A stretch of 41,460 bases of DNA, taken from Caballeronia megalochromosomata (GTDB lineage: Bacteria > Pseudomonadota > Gammaproteobacteria > Burkholderiales > Burkholderiaceae). Under the pieces are notes generated by a model, which was not told the origin of the DNA, did no database searches, and was given only the letters and a program-made list of their open reading frames with translations. A program made the position numbers and the translations under genes. Every line of letters starts with the position of its first letter. The first letter of the stretch is position 1. This document shows, piece by piece, positions 1 to 8,447 of the stretch. Where the stretch lies: contig LRBF01000100.1 of assembly GCA_001580565.1 (NCBI GenBank), positions 1 to 41,460 of the forward strand, in the 5' to 3' direction.

Positions 1-222
1 AACGAAGAAGAAGCACACGCGGACCCGATTGACCCGTCGGCCGCGAAGCGGGCTGGAGCCATTTATGCTGAACCAGTCTGTCATGCGGCGCGATGTGTCA
101 GACCGTGCGCGATCCAAGCCGCGTGAGTTTTGTGGGGGCACTCGCTACAGCCGGGCCATTCAGCCAATCGCCTGTGCCGCGGCCGGCGTGAAGCACTTTG
201 GCTGGGACAAGCTGTTTCTTTG
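1..222. other. Left-edge region without a confident gene
   Basis: Frame 1 is open from the window edge to a TGA at 124-126. Its first codons have the GC3 bias of local genes and would encode an acidic, Asp/Pro-containing tail, so this could be the last 41 codons of a gene beginning outside the window. The second half of that reading (Cys- and Arg-rich) looks non-coding. No start codon with a ribosome binding site is visible on either strand. I treat it as intergenic or, at best, a partial 3' end. Confidence 0.3.
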
Positions 223-312
223 GTTACTTTCTTTGCAGCAGCAAAGAAAGTGACTGCCGCCCCGCATAGGGGCAGTGCCAATAGACCGACACGAAATCAG
301 GATTCCACGAAA
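223..312. repeat. Hairpin-rich Burkholderia-type intergenic repeat
   Basis: A 14-nt stem (223-236 and 241-254, one G-T wobble, loop AGCA) is followed by a second smaller stem formed by CTGCC..CCCC near 254-265 and GGGGCAG at 269-275. Next comes CAGTGCCAATAGACCGACACG at 273-293 and an A-rich tail. The 273-293 block recurs in reverse complement at 41440-41460 with one mismatch. From general knowledge, elements with a CTTTCTTTGC/GCAAAGAAAG hairpin and an AATAGACCG block are scattered between genes in Burkholderia relatives. It may act as a bidirectional transcript end. It stops just before the start of the gene at 336. Confidence 0.7.
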
Positions 313-335
313 AAAGCGAAGCGCAAAAAAGCCAA

Positions 336-815
336 ATGCCCAACGCCAACACCGACCTGATAGACCGCTTCTACACCGCGTTCCAGCACCGCGATGCTGA
401 ATCGATGTCCGCCTGCTACGCCCCCGACATCCAGTTCCAGGACCCTGCCTTCGGCGTGCTGCGCGGCAAGGAAGCCGGCGACATGTGGCGCATGCTCCTC
501 GGCCGCGCCGCCGACTTCACGCTCACCTACGACAACATCGAATCGGTCGGCCAGACGGCGAGCGCGAAAGCCATCGCACGTTATACCTACTCGGCAACAG
601 GCCACAAAGTCGTCAACAGGATCGAGTCATGCTTCGCGATCCGCGACGGCTTCATCGTCGAGCAAACGGATGTCTTCGATCTCTGGCGCTGGAGCCGTCA
701 GGCGCTCGGCGTGAGCGGCTGGCTCTTCGGCTGGACGCCGCAAATGCAACACGCGATCCAGAAAAAGGCCCGCACGGCGCTCAAGGCATATCGCGAGAAG
801 GCATCGACGCCATGA
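336..815 (+). CDS. NTF2/SnoaL-like small protein
   Basis: This 159-residue protein has the pattern of the NTF2-like (SnoaL-like) fold: an N-terminal helix with DLIDRFYTAF, then AESMSACYAPDIQFQDPAF, then beta-strand-rich sequence ending in IVEQTDVFDLW. Such proteins form a cone-shaped pocket and are either small enzymes (isomerase-like) or ligand-binding proteins; the substrate cannot be told from sequence. No signal peptide is seen, so it should be cytoplasmic. The C-terminal 40 residues are basic and extend past the usual core. Its stop overlaps the start of the debranching enzyme gene by four bases (ATGA at 812-815), so the two are probably translationally coupled. The upstream repeat comes within about 25 bases of the ATG, and no good Shine-Dalgarno is visible. 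Confidence 0.85.
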   Translation: MPNANTDLIDRFYTAFQHRDAESMSACYAPDIQFQDPAFGVLRGKEAGDMWRMLLGRAADFTLTYDNIESVGQTASAKAIARYTYSATGHKVVNRIESCFAIRDGFIVEQTDVFDLWRWSRQALGVSGWLFGWTPQMQHAIQKKARTALKAYREKASTP

Positions 816-2728
816 CCCGCATCGACCGCCCCGACGAAAGCAATATCGAATACGAATGGCTCGAAGCCGATGCAAACGGCGGCTTCGCATCCGGCACCGT
901 CGGCACGATGCGCACGCGGCGCTATCAGGCGCTGCTGCTCGCCGCGACGCAGCCACCCGCCGGGCGCGTCGTGCTCGTCAACGGCATCGAAGCGTGGCTC
1001 GAAACGGACGGCAGGCGCTGGCCCCTGACGATGCAACGCTACGCGCCCGATGTGCTTTATCCGGACGCATCCGCGAGCCTGCTGTCCTTCGACACCGAAC
1101 CGTGGCCGACATGGCGATATGCGATCGGCGCCGATGCGGTGGTCGTCGCGGAAGTGTTCGTCGCGAAGGAGAGCCGCGAAACCGTGCTGCGCTGGCGTCT
1201 CGAAGGCGCATCGAAAGCGGCGAAGCTCGAAGTGCATCCGCTCCTGTCGGGGCGCGATTATCACGCGCTGCATCACGAGAATCCGGCGTTTTCATTCGAC
1301 GCCACGCTCGAAGGCGAGCGCGTGCAATGGCAACCCTACGGCGATCTGCCCGCGATCTGCGCGACGTCCAACGGCGCCTACGAGCATGCGCCCGACTGGT
1401 ATCGCAATTTCTGCTATGCGCGCGAACGCGAGCGCGGACTCGATTTCACCGAAGACCTCGCGACGCCCGGCGTGTTCACCTTCGACCTCACGCGCGGCGA
1501 TGCCGTGATGATCCTGCACGCGCACGCAGGCCACGACAAGCCGTTCGAAGACAGCGCGCTCGCGCACGCATCGAATCTGGCATCGCGGGAGACGGCGCGC
1601 CGCGCGGCGTTCGGCTCGCGGCTCGCGCGCGCCGCGGACGCGTATGTCGTGAATCGCAACGTCGGACGCACGATCATCGCGGGCTTTCCGTGGTTCACCG
1701 ACTGGGGCCGCGACACCTTCATCTCGATGCGCGGGCTTCTGCTCGCATCCGGCCGCGATCAGGAAGCGGAATCCATCCTGCTCGAATGGGCCGACACGAT
1801 TTCCGAAGGCATGGTGCCGAACCGCTTTCCGGACAGCGGCGGATTGCCGGAATTCAACTCGGTCGATGCATCGCTGTGGTTCATCGTCGCCGTGCAGGAT
1901 TTTCTGGCGACCGGTCACGCGCACGCTGCAACCACGAGCCGGCTGCAGCGCGCCGCCGATGCGATTCTTCAGGGCTATGCGCGCGGCACGCGCTTCAATA
2001 TCGCCGCCGATACGGACGGCCTGCTGCGCGCGGGCACGCCCGGCGTGCAGCTCACATGGATGGACGCGAAGGCGGGCGACTGGGTCGTCACGCCGCGCAT
2101 CGGCAAGCCGGTCGAGGTGCAGGCGCTGTGGATCAACGCGCTCTCGATTGCGAGCGCGTGGAATCCGCAGTGGCAGGCGTTGCGCGATCAAGCGCGGCTT
2201 TCGTTCGCCGCGCGTTTCGTCGATCAGGACACGCACACGCTCTTCGATGTCGTCGACGCCGATCACGAGCCCGGCAAGGTCGATCGCTCGATTCGTCCGA
2301 ACCAGATTTTCGCGGTCGGCGGGCTGCCGTTTCCGCTCGTCGATGGCGATATCGCGCGCGCCGTCGTCGCGCAGGTCGAGACGCAGTTGCTCACGCCGCT
2401 CGGCCTGCGCACGCTCGCGCCCTCCGATCCGGCCTACAAGGCGCACTACGCGGGCGGCGTACTGGAGCGCGACGGTGCGTATCACCAGGGCACTGTGTGG
2501 CCATGGCTGATCGGTCCGTTCGTGGAGGCGTGGGTGCGCGTGCACGGCGCGGCGGGCGCGCGCGAGCGCTTTCTTGCGCCGCTCTACGCGCATCTGGACC
2601 ATTACGGTCTCGATCACGTCAGCGAAGTCGCCGATGGCGACGCGCCGCTCACGCCCGGCGGCACGCCTTTTCAGGCGTGGTCGCTCGCGGAGCTGTTGCG
2701 CATCGAGAAGCTGCTCGACGCCGGCTGA
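812..2728 (+). CDS. Glycogen debranching enzyme (amylo-alpha-1,6-glucosidase type)
   Basis: The 638-residue product resembles the archaeal/bacterial-type amylo-alpha-1,6-glucosidases (GDE_C fold, GH133-like). An N-terminal beta-rich domain (about 1-250) precedes an (alpha/alpha)6 barrel. Recognisable blocks are FPWFTDWGRDTFISMRGL near residue 295-310, SGGLPEFNSVDASLWF near 345-360 and AYHQGTVWPW near 555-565; acidic residues in these blocks are the likely catalytic and sugar-binding ones. The family hydrolyses alpha-1,6 branch points in glycogen-like polymers. The open frame extends upstream to 485, but the ATG at 812 gives the normal N-terminus and the ATGA overlap with the preceding gene. 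No glycogen synthase or phosphorylase gene is nearby, so the physiological substrate is open. Confidence 0.9.
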   Translation: MTRIDRPDESNIEYEWLEADANGGFASGTVGTMRTRRYQALLLAATQPPAGRVVLVNGIEAWLETDGRRWPLTMQRYAPDVLYPDASASLLSFDTEPWPTWRYAIGADAVVVAEVFVAKESRETVLRWRLEGASKAAKLEVHPLLSGRDYHALHHENPAFSFDATLEGERVQWQPYGDLPAICATSNGAYEHAPDWYRNFCYARERERGLDFTEDLATPGVFTFDLTRGDAVMILHAHAGHDKPFEDSALAHASNLASRETARRAAFGSRLARAADAYVVNRNVGRTIIAGFPWFTDWGRDTFISMRGLLLASGRDQEAESILLEWADTISEGMVPNRFPDSGGLPEFNSVDASLWFIVAVQDFLATGHAHAATTSRLQRAADAILQGYARGTRFNIAADTDGLLRAGTPGVQLTWMDAKAGDWVVTPRIGKPVEVQALWINALSIASAWNPQWQALRDQARLSFAARFVDQDTHTLFDVVDADHEPGKVDRSIRPNQIFAVGGLPFPLVDGDIARAVVAQVETQLLTPLGLRTLAPSDPAYKAHYAGGVLERDGAYHQGTVWPWLIGPFVEAWVRVHGAAGARERFLAPLYAHLDHYGLDHVSEVADGDAPLTPGGTPFQAWSLAELLRIEKLLDAG

Positions 2729-2786
2729 AACGCGCTAAATTACCAGTCTTGCCTGCTGTTTTGCCTTCGCAAACGAGGAGACGTCC

Positions 2787-5525
2787 ATGCCGAAATCGCG
2801 CCCCGTCAATCAGCTCGACACCGTCGAGGGCTCGCGGCTCCATTCGCAGGACTGCTCGCGCTGGCAGCGCTGGGGCCCGTATCTGAGCGAGCGCCAGTGG
2901 GGCACGGTGCGCGAGGACTACAGCGAGTTCGGCACCGCATGGGAATACTTTCCGCACGATCATGCGCGCAGCCGCGCGTATCGCTGGGGCGAGGACGGTC
3001 TCGCCGGCTTCGGCGACGACAAGCTCAACTGGTGTGTCTCGCTCGCGCTCTGGAACGGCTGCGATCCGATCATCAAGGAGCGGCTGTTCGGTCTGACCAA
3101 CGAAGAGGGCAATCACGGCGAGGACGTGAAGGAGCTGTACTTCTACATCGACGGCACGCCGACGCATTCCTACATGCGCATGCTCTACAAGTATCCGCAC
3201 GGAGCGTTTCCTTACGCCGATCTCGTCGATGAAAACGCGCGGCGCGGCGCCGACATGCCCGAATACGAAGTGCTCGACACCGGCGTGTTCGACGACGATC
3301 GCTACTTCGACGTGCAGGTCGAATACGCCAAACACACCGCCGATGACATCCTGATGCGCGTGACGGTCGAGAATCGCTGCAACGTATCCGCCGCGCTCGA
3401 CGTGCTGCCGCAGATCTGGGCGCGCAACACGTGGTCGTGGAAGGCGACGCCGGTGAAGCCGTCGCTGAAAGTGGAAACGGCGCCGGGTCAGGGAACCTAC
3501 GTGCTCGCGCAACAGGGCAATCACGAGCCGATGGTCGTCACCGCATGGTCGCCGGATGCCGCGAACATCGAATGGCTCTTCTGCGAGAACGAGACCAACG
3601 TCAGGCGCCTGTTTCACATGGAAGCTGAAGGACCGTTCAAGGACGGCTTCAACGATTACATCCTGCAAGGCGACGAAAACGCCATTCGCCGCAACGAGGG
3701 CACGCGCGCCGCGGCGCACGCGCGTCTGGAACTGGGGCCGCACGGCAAGGCCGTCGTTTATATGCGCTGGCGGCCCGAGTCCGCGCCGGATGCCGTGCCG
3801 CTCGACGCCGAAGCACTCTTCACGCGCCGCATCGCGGAAGCGGACGAGTTCTACGGCGCGCTGCAACACGACATCGTCGACGCCGATCAGCGGCTCGTGC
3901 AGCGCCAGGCGCTCGCGGGCATGCTGTGGTCGAAGCAGTACTATCAGTTCGACGTGACGCGCTGGCTCGACGGCGATCCGCTTCAGCCGAAGCCGCCCAA
4001 GCAGCGGCGCTCAGGGCGCAATGTGGACTGGCGGCATCTGTGCAACGCGGACATCGTGTCGATGCCGGACAAATGGGAATACCCGTGGTACGCGTCGTGG
4101 GATCTCGCGTTCCATGCCGCCGCGTTCGCGCTGATCGATCCGGAATTCGCGAAGCGCCAGTTGCTCCTGCTCGTGAAGGACCGCTATCAGCATCCGAACG
4201 GCCAGTTGCCCGCCTACGAATGGGCTTTCAGCGATGCGAATCCACCCGTGCATGCGTGGGCGACATGGCGCGTCTACGAGATCGATCGCGCGATCACCGG
4301 GAAGGGCGACCGCGACTTCCTGGAACTCGTGTTCCACAAGCTGTTGCTGAACTTCTCGTGGTGGGTCAACCGCAAGGACGCCGACGGCAAGAATATCTTT
4401 CAGGGCGGCTTTCTCGGGCTGGACAACGTGGGCATCTTCGATCGTTCGTCGGCGCTGCCGACGGGCGGCCACATCGATCAGGCCGACGGCACCGCGTGGA
4501 TGGCCGCCTATGCGCTCGACCTGATGCGCATCGCGGTGGAACTCGCGTACGCGAACAAGGTGTTCGTCGATATCGCGGTGAAGTTCTTCGAGCACTTCCT
4601 GTATATCGCGGAGGCGGTGAGCTGCGAGGACAATTGCGACACCGGACTCTGGGACAGCGAAGACGAGTTTTTCTATGACAAGCTGCGTCTGCCGGACGGC
4701 TCCAACGTGCCGATGCGCATCCGCTCGATCGTCGGCCTGATTCCGCTCTTCGCCGTGCACGTGCTGGAGCCGAAGGTGTATCGATCGTTGCCGGAGCTGC
4801 GCGAGCGCCTGCACTGGTTCCTGGAACATCGCACGGATCTCGCGCGGCTCGTGTCGCGCTGGAACGTGGCCGGGCAGGGCAACAGCGTGCTGTTGTCGCT
4901 CTTGCGCGGGCATCGCATGAAGGCGTTGCTCAGGCGCATGCTCGACGAAACCGAGTTTCTCTCCGATCACGGCGTGCGCGCGCTCTCGCGCGTGCATCTC
5001 GATAACCCGTTCGTCTTCTATCACAACAGCGAAAGTTTCAGCATCCGCTATCTGCCGGCGGAATCGGATTCGCGTGTGTTCGGCGGCAATTCGAACTGGC
5101 GCGGCCCGGTGTGGATGCCGGTGAATTATCTGCTGATCGAATCGATCCACGAGTTCCATCGCTATTACGGCGACGATTTCCGCGTCGAGTATCCAACGGG
5201 CTCGGGACAGAAGTTCTCGCTCGCGCAGATCGCCGACGAACTCGCGCGCCGCGTCACCACGCTATTTCTGCTCGACAGGAACGGCGAACGCCCCGTGATG
5301 GCCGCGTATCCGCTGCTTCAGGCCGATCCGCGCTCACGCGATCTCGTGCTCTTTCACGAGTATTTTCACGGCGACAACGGGCGCGGCGTGGGCGCGTCGC
5401 ATCAGACGGGCTGGAGCGGACTGGTGGCGCTGCTATTGCAGCCGCATGCGACGGGACCGTCCGGCGTCGTGCCGCTCGCGGGCGAAGCCGATGCCGATAT
5501 TCAGGAGTTCGCCGGGGCGAAGTAG
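2787..5525 (+). CDS. GH63-like glucosidase (MGH1-like domain)
   Basis: This 912-residue protein has the signature of the large bacterial GH63-related glucosidases. The N-terminal half holds [19 protein letters not shown] and [15 protein letters not shown]. The C-terminal (alpha/alpha)6 barrel has [13 protein letters not shown] near 430-445, [19 protein letters not shown] near 474-492 and [14 protein letters not shown] near 770. The Asp in the WYASWD block and the acidic residue of PAYEW are good catalytic candidates. GH63 enzymes cleave alpha-glucosidic bonds with inversion; some bacterial members act on mannosylglycerate or glucosylglycerate, and that is a possible role here. No signal peptide is visible. 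GAGGAG at 2775-2780 supports the ATG. The gene follows the debranching enzyme by 58 bases in the same direction. Confidence 0.88.
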   Translation: MPKSRPVNQLDTVEGSRLHSQDCSRWQRWGPYLSERQWGTVREDYSEFGTAWEYFPHDHARSRAYRWGEDGLAGFGDDKLNWCVSLALWNGCDPIIKERLFGLTNEEGNHGEDVKELYFYIDGTPTHSYMRMLYKYPHGAFPYADLVDENARRGADMPEYEVLDTGVFDDDRYFDVQVEYAKHTADDILMRVTVENRCNVSAALDVLPQIWARNTWSWKATPVKPSLKVETAPGQGTYVLAQQGNHEPMVVTAWSPDAANIEWLFCENETNVRRLFHMEAEGPFKDGFNDYILQGDENAIRRNEGTRAAAHARLELGPHGKAVVYMRWRPESAPDAVPLDAEALFTRRIAEADEFYGALQHDIVDADQRLVQRQALAGMLWSKQYYQFDVTRWLDGDPLQPKPPKQRRSGRNVDWRHLCNADIVSMPDKWEYPWYASWDLAFHAAAFALIDPEFAKRQLLLLVKDRYQHPNGQLPAYEWAFSDANPPVHAWATWRVYEIDRAITGKGDRDFLELVFHKLLLNFSWWVNRKDADGKNIFQGGFLGLDNVGIFDRSSALPTGGHIDQADGTAWMAAYALDLMRIAVELAYANKVFVDIAVKFFEHFLYIAEAVSCEDNCDTGLWDSEDEFFYDKLRLPDGSNVPMRIRSIVGLIPLFAVHVLEPKVYRSLPELRERLHWFLEHRTDLARLVSRWNVAGQGNSVLLSLLRGHRMKALLRRMLDETEFLSDHGVRALSRVHLDNPFVFYHNSESFSIRYLPAESDSRVFGGNSNWRGPVWMPVNYLLIESIHEFHRYYGDDFRVEYPTGSGQKFSLAQIADELARRVTTLFLLDRNGERPVMAAYPLLQADPRSRDLVLFHEYFHGDNGRGVGASHQTGWSGLVALLLQPHATGPSGVVPLAGEADADIQEFAGAK

Positions 5526-5536
5526 GGCGTGGCGTG

Positions 5537-5579
5537 CGTTTCAGCGTTTCGCAAAAGTCAACCGTGAAACGCTGAAACG
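5537..5579. repeat. Perfect 14-bp inverted repeat after the GH63-like gene
   Basis: CGTTTCAGCGTTTC at 5537-5550 pairs perfectly with GAAACGCTGAAACG at 5566-5579 across a 15-base spacer. It starts 11 bases after the stop of the glucosidase gene. There is no T-run after the right arm, so a simple intrinsic terminator is not obvious. It may stabilise the 3' end of the operon mRNA or be an operator for the gene at 5666. Confidence 0.7.
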
Positions 5580-5665
5580 TGTTGTTCGGAGTTATCTTAT
5601 ATTGCTGGTCGCTCCGACTGCGTAAGTTTGTGCAGGCACAAATCGACGACAGTTTGGAGGACCAA

Positions 5666-6148
5666 ATGAATCACTCCATCGGCGCCCACTATTTCAGCGC
5701 CTGGCAATCAGACGTGGTCAGTCACGTTCGCATCGAGCACGAGCATTGCCCGCCATTCGCACTGGTCATGCTGGTGTTCGCTGCCGCGATGCTCGGCGGC
5801 GCCTGGTTCAGCGACACATTCAACAGCTTCGCCGCCGGATGGATTGCATGGGTCGCGATCCTTGCCGTGCTGGGCGCATTCATCGATCGCCGGTTCAGCG
5901 GCGCAGCCGCGCTCGAACGCCGCATCCGTCAGCGGGAGAAGGCGCGCCTTCACGCGCTTTGCAGCACGTTTCCCGTGAGCGGCCTCAGGCAGCAATGGCC
6001 TGACTGGAAGACGTCAGCAGCACGGGAATGGACTTCGACGTCGGCGTACCGGCGCCATCCGCAACCGATGACAACGGCACGAGCGGGTTGGTCTCCGGAT
6101 AATACGCACCGAGGCAGCCGCGCGGGATGTCGTATTCCACGAGTTTAA
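5666..6148 (+). CDS. Small two-helix membrane protein with antisense 3' overlap
   Basis: I do not recognise the family. GGAGG at 5656-5660 sits five bases before the ATG. The first part of the 160-residue reading has two hydrophobic segments (about residues 31-50 and 57-77) followed by a basic, Arg-rich stretch, as in small inner-membrane proteins. From about residue 107 onward the frame runs over the end of the oppositely transcribed oxidoreductase gene (stop at 5985), and the sequence there is Arg/Trp/Ser-rich and looks like an antisense reading. A one-base frame change near 5950 would give stops at 5976-5978 or 6001-6003 and a protein of about 103-112 residues. Either the gene really overlaps by 164 bp or it has a frameshift (natural or sequencing error). 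Confidence 0.6.
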   Translation: MNHSIGAHYFSAWQSDVVSHVRIEHEHCPPFALVMLVFAAAMLGGAWFSDTFNSFAAGWIAWVAILAVLGAFIDRRFSGAAALERRIRQREKARLHALCSTFPVSGLRQQWPDWKTSAAREWTSTSAYRRHPQPMTTARAGWSPDNTHRGSRAGCRIPRV

Positions 6149-8297
6149 AGCCGTTCACACGGCGCTCGACGCCGTCGTCCCACACGCTCGTGATATCCAC
6201 GAGTTCACCCGGCTCGAAGCCGAGCATGTCGATATCCTCGCGGTTCGCAAACAGCACCTGCCGCTGTCCGTAAACGCCGCGATACCGGTCGTCGAGACCG
6301 TAGATCGTCGTGTTGTACTGATCGTGCGAGCGCGTGGTCATGAGCGTCATGAGGCGCTCACCGTGAAGCGCGCGGGCGCGGTGAATCGGCGTGTCGAAGG
6401 CGATCGGGTGCACGATGAACTGCGCCTTGCCGCTCGGCGTCTTCCAGACGCGATCCCGCGAGGCCACGCCCAGATGGAAGCCGCCGGGCTGTTTCAGACG
6501 TTCGTTGTAGCGCTCGAAGCCGTCCAGCACTTTCTCGATGCCATCGCGAATCAGCGCGTAGTCGGCTGCATGCGCGCGCCAGTCGACCTTCGACGAGCCG
6601 AGCGTCGCATGCGCCATGCGCGCGACGATCGCCACTTCGGAAAGCAGATTCTGCGACGCCGGCTTGTTCATGCCGTACGAGATGTGCACCATGCTCATCG
6701 AATCCTCGACGCTCACGCCTTGCGGCACGCCGTTCTGAAGATCGATCTCGGTGCGGCCGAGCGTCGGCAGAATGAGCGCGTCGCGGCCGTGCACGAGATG
6801 GCTGCGGTTGAGCTTCGTCGTGATGTGCACGGTGAGATCGCACGAGCGCATCGCTTCCCAGGTGCGCGGCGTGTCGGGCGTGGCGATCGAGAAATTGCCG
6901 CCCAGCCCGATGAATACCTTCACCTTGCCTTCGAGCATCGCGTGAATCGTTTCGACGACGTCGTAGCCGTGCTCGCGCGGCGGCTCGAAATCGTAGGCGG
7001 CGCCGAGCCGGTCGAGAAACGCCTGCGTTGGCTTTTCCTCGATGCCCACGGTGCGGTCGCCCTGCACGTTCGAATGGCCGCGCACCGGGCATAGCCCCGC
7101 GCCGCGCCGGCCGATATTGCCGCGCATCATCATCAGGTTCGAGAGAAGCTGGATCGTCGGCACGGAGTTCTTGTGCTGCGTGAGGCCCATGCCCCAGGTC
7201 GAGATGACGGCGCGGCCTTGCGCGTAGATATCGGCGAGCCTGAGAAGATCGTCCATTTCCACGCCGGATTCCGCGATGATCGCGTCCCAGCTTTCGGCGC
7301 GCAGGTCGTCGGCGAAGGCGTCGAAGCCGACCGTGTGCTGCGCGATGAAATCGACATCGAGCACGCGCTCGCCGCCGTTCGCGCGCGCGGCGTCGTCCAG
7401 TTCGATCACGCGCTTCGCGACGCCCTTGATGAGCGCGAAGTCGCCGCCCACTTTCGGGCGGATGAATACCGAGCTGATCTTCACGCCCTTCGGCGACAGC
7501 ATGTCGAGCGTGTGCTGCGGACTCGCGAAGCGTTCGAGGCCGCGCTCCTTCAGCGGATTGATCGACACGATGGTCGCGCCGCGCTTCGCGCAGTCGCGCA
7601 ACTCGCCGAGCATGCGCGGATGATTCGTCGCCGGGTTCTGACCGAAGAGCAGGAGCGTGTCGGCGTGCTCGAAGTCGTCGAGCGTGACCGTGCCCTTGCC
7701 GATGCCCACGGTGTGCGGCAAGCCGCGGCTCGTCGCTTCGTGGCACATGTTCGAACAGTCGGGGAAGTTGTTGGTGCCGTACATGCGCACGAACAATTGA
7801 TACAGAAACGCGGCTTCGTTGCTCGCGCGGCCCGAGGTGTAGAACGCGGCGCGGTCCGGATCGTCGAGGTTTTTCAGATGCGAGGCGATCAGTTCGAACG
7901 CATCGTTCCATTCGATCGGCACGTAGCGGTCGCGTTTCGCATCGTAGACGAGCGGATCGGTGAGCCGCCCGTGCTGCTCCAGTTCGTAATCGGTTTGCGC
8001 CATCAGCGCGGAGACGGTGTGCGCTTCGAAAAACGCGGGCGTCACGCGCTTGCTCGTCGCCTCGGCGGCAACGGCCTTCACGCCGTTTTCGCAGAATTCG
8101 AAGGTCGAGCCGTGCTCGCGATCCGGCCACGCGCAGCCGGGGCAATCGAAACCGTCGGGCTGATTCTGCTTGAAGAGCGTCCGGTAGTTCCCGCCCGCCA
8201 CCTTCTCCTTGACGAGATTGATGGCGACCTGCTTCAGCGCGCCCCAGCCGGCGGCGGGGTGCGTGTACGGTTCGATGCGGGCTTCGGGCTTCTTCAT
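5985..8297 (-). CDS. FdhF/YdeP-family molybdopterin oxidoreductase
   Basis: The 770-residue product matches the FdhF/YdeP branch of the molybdopterin oxidoreductases, the family of formate dehydrogenase alpha chains. C52-P-G-C55 lies in an N-terminal block, followed by FYTSGRASNEAAFLYQ near 152-167 and DCSNMCHEATSRGLP near 180-194, where the bis-MGD metal ligand region is expected. A C-terminal molydopterin-dinucleotide binding domain has RSHDQYNTTIYG. Members lack the usual iron-sulfur subunits and their electron acceptor is poorly known; E. coli YdeP is linked to acid resistance. The open frame extends further upstream, but the Met at 8295-8297 gives the family N-terminus (MKKPEARIEPY). The gene is divergent from the MocR regulator at 8448, its probable regulator. 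Confidence 0.88.
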   Translation of the reverse strand: MKKPEARIEPYTHPAAGWGALKQVAINLVKEKVAGGNYRTLFKQNQPDGFDCPGCAWPDREHGSTFEFCENGVKAVAAEATSKRVTPAFFEAHTVSALMAQTDYELEQHGRLTDPLVYDAKRDRYVPIEWNDAFELIASHLKNLDDPDRAAFYTSGRASNEAAFLYQLFVRMYGTNNFPDCSNMCHEATSRGLPHTVGIGKGTVTLDDFEHADTLLLFGQNPATNHPRMLGELRDCAKRGATIVSINPLKERGLERFASPQHTLDMLSPKGVKISSVFIRPKVGGDFALIKGVAKRVIELDDAARANGGERVLDVDFIAQHTVGFDAFADDLRAESWDAIIAESGVEMDDLLRLADIYAQGRAVISTWGMGLTQHKNSVPTIQLLSNLMMMRGNIGRRGAGLCPVRGHSNVQGDRTVGIEEKPTQAFLDRLGAAYDFEPPREHGYDVVETIHAMLEGKVKVFIGLGGNFSIATPDTPRTWEAMRSCDLTVHITTKLNRSHLVHGRDALILPTLGRTEIDLQNGVPQGVSVEDSMSMVHISYGMNKPASQNLLSEVAIVARMAHATLGSSKVDWRAHAADYALIRDGIEKVLDGFERYNERLKQPGGFHLGVASRDRVWKTPSGKAQFIVHPIAFDTPIHRARALHGERLMTLMTTRSHDQYNTTIYGLDDRYRGVYGQRQVLFANREDIDMLGFEPGELVDITSVWDDGVERRVNGFKLVEYDIPRGCLGAYYPETNPLVPLSSVADGAGTPTSKSIPVLLTSSSQAIAA

Positions 8298-8447
8298 GGC
8301 GTTCGTTTCGATGAGGCATGCGATGGCACCAAGGTTACTGTGTCCCGAATCGATCACGGCGCACAGAAAATATGAAATCGGAGGAGTACAGTTGCGACGT
8401 TTTGACATAGACTTCGACTCACATCCGGTCGAAGGGGAAGACGCGCG
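8298..8447. promoter_or_regulatory. Divergent promoter region between oxidoreductase and MocR gene
   Basis: These 150 bases separate two divergent genes and must hold both promoters. The middle (8330-8415) is more AT-rich than the surroundings. I could not assign a convincing -35/-10 pair on either strand. AAGGGGAAG at 8432-8440 is the ribosome binding site for the TTG start at 8448. A regulator site is expected here by analogy with other MocR/target pairs. Confidence 0.5.

Noticed and set aside
856..2886. 676-residue Arg-rich frame on the plus strand
   Set aside because: It overlaps the debranching enzyme in another frame; the Arg/Ala-rich composition is typical of a GC-rich shadow.
6358..8319. 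653-residue minus-strand frame
   Set aside because: Arg-rich shadow of the FdhF/YdeP-type gene with no domain motif.
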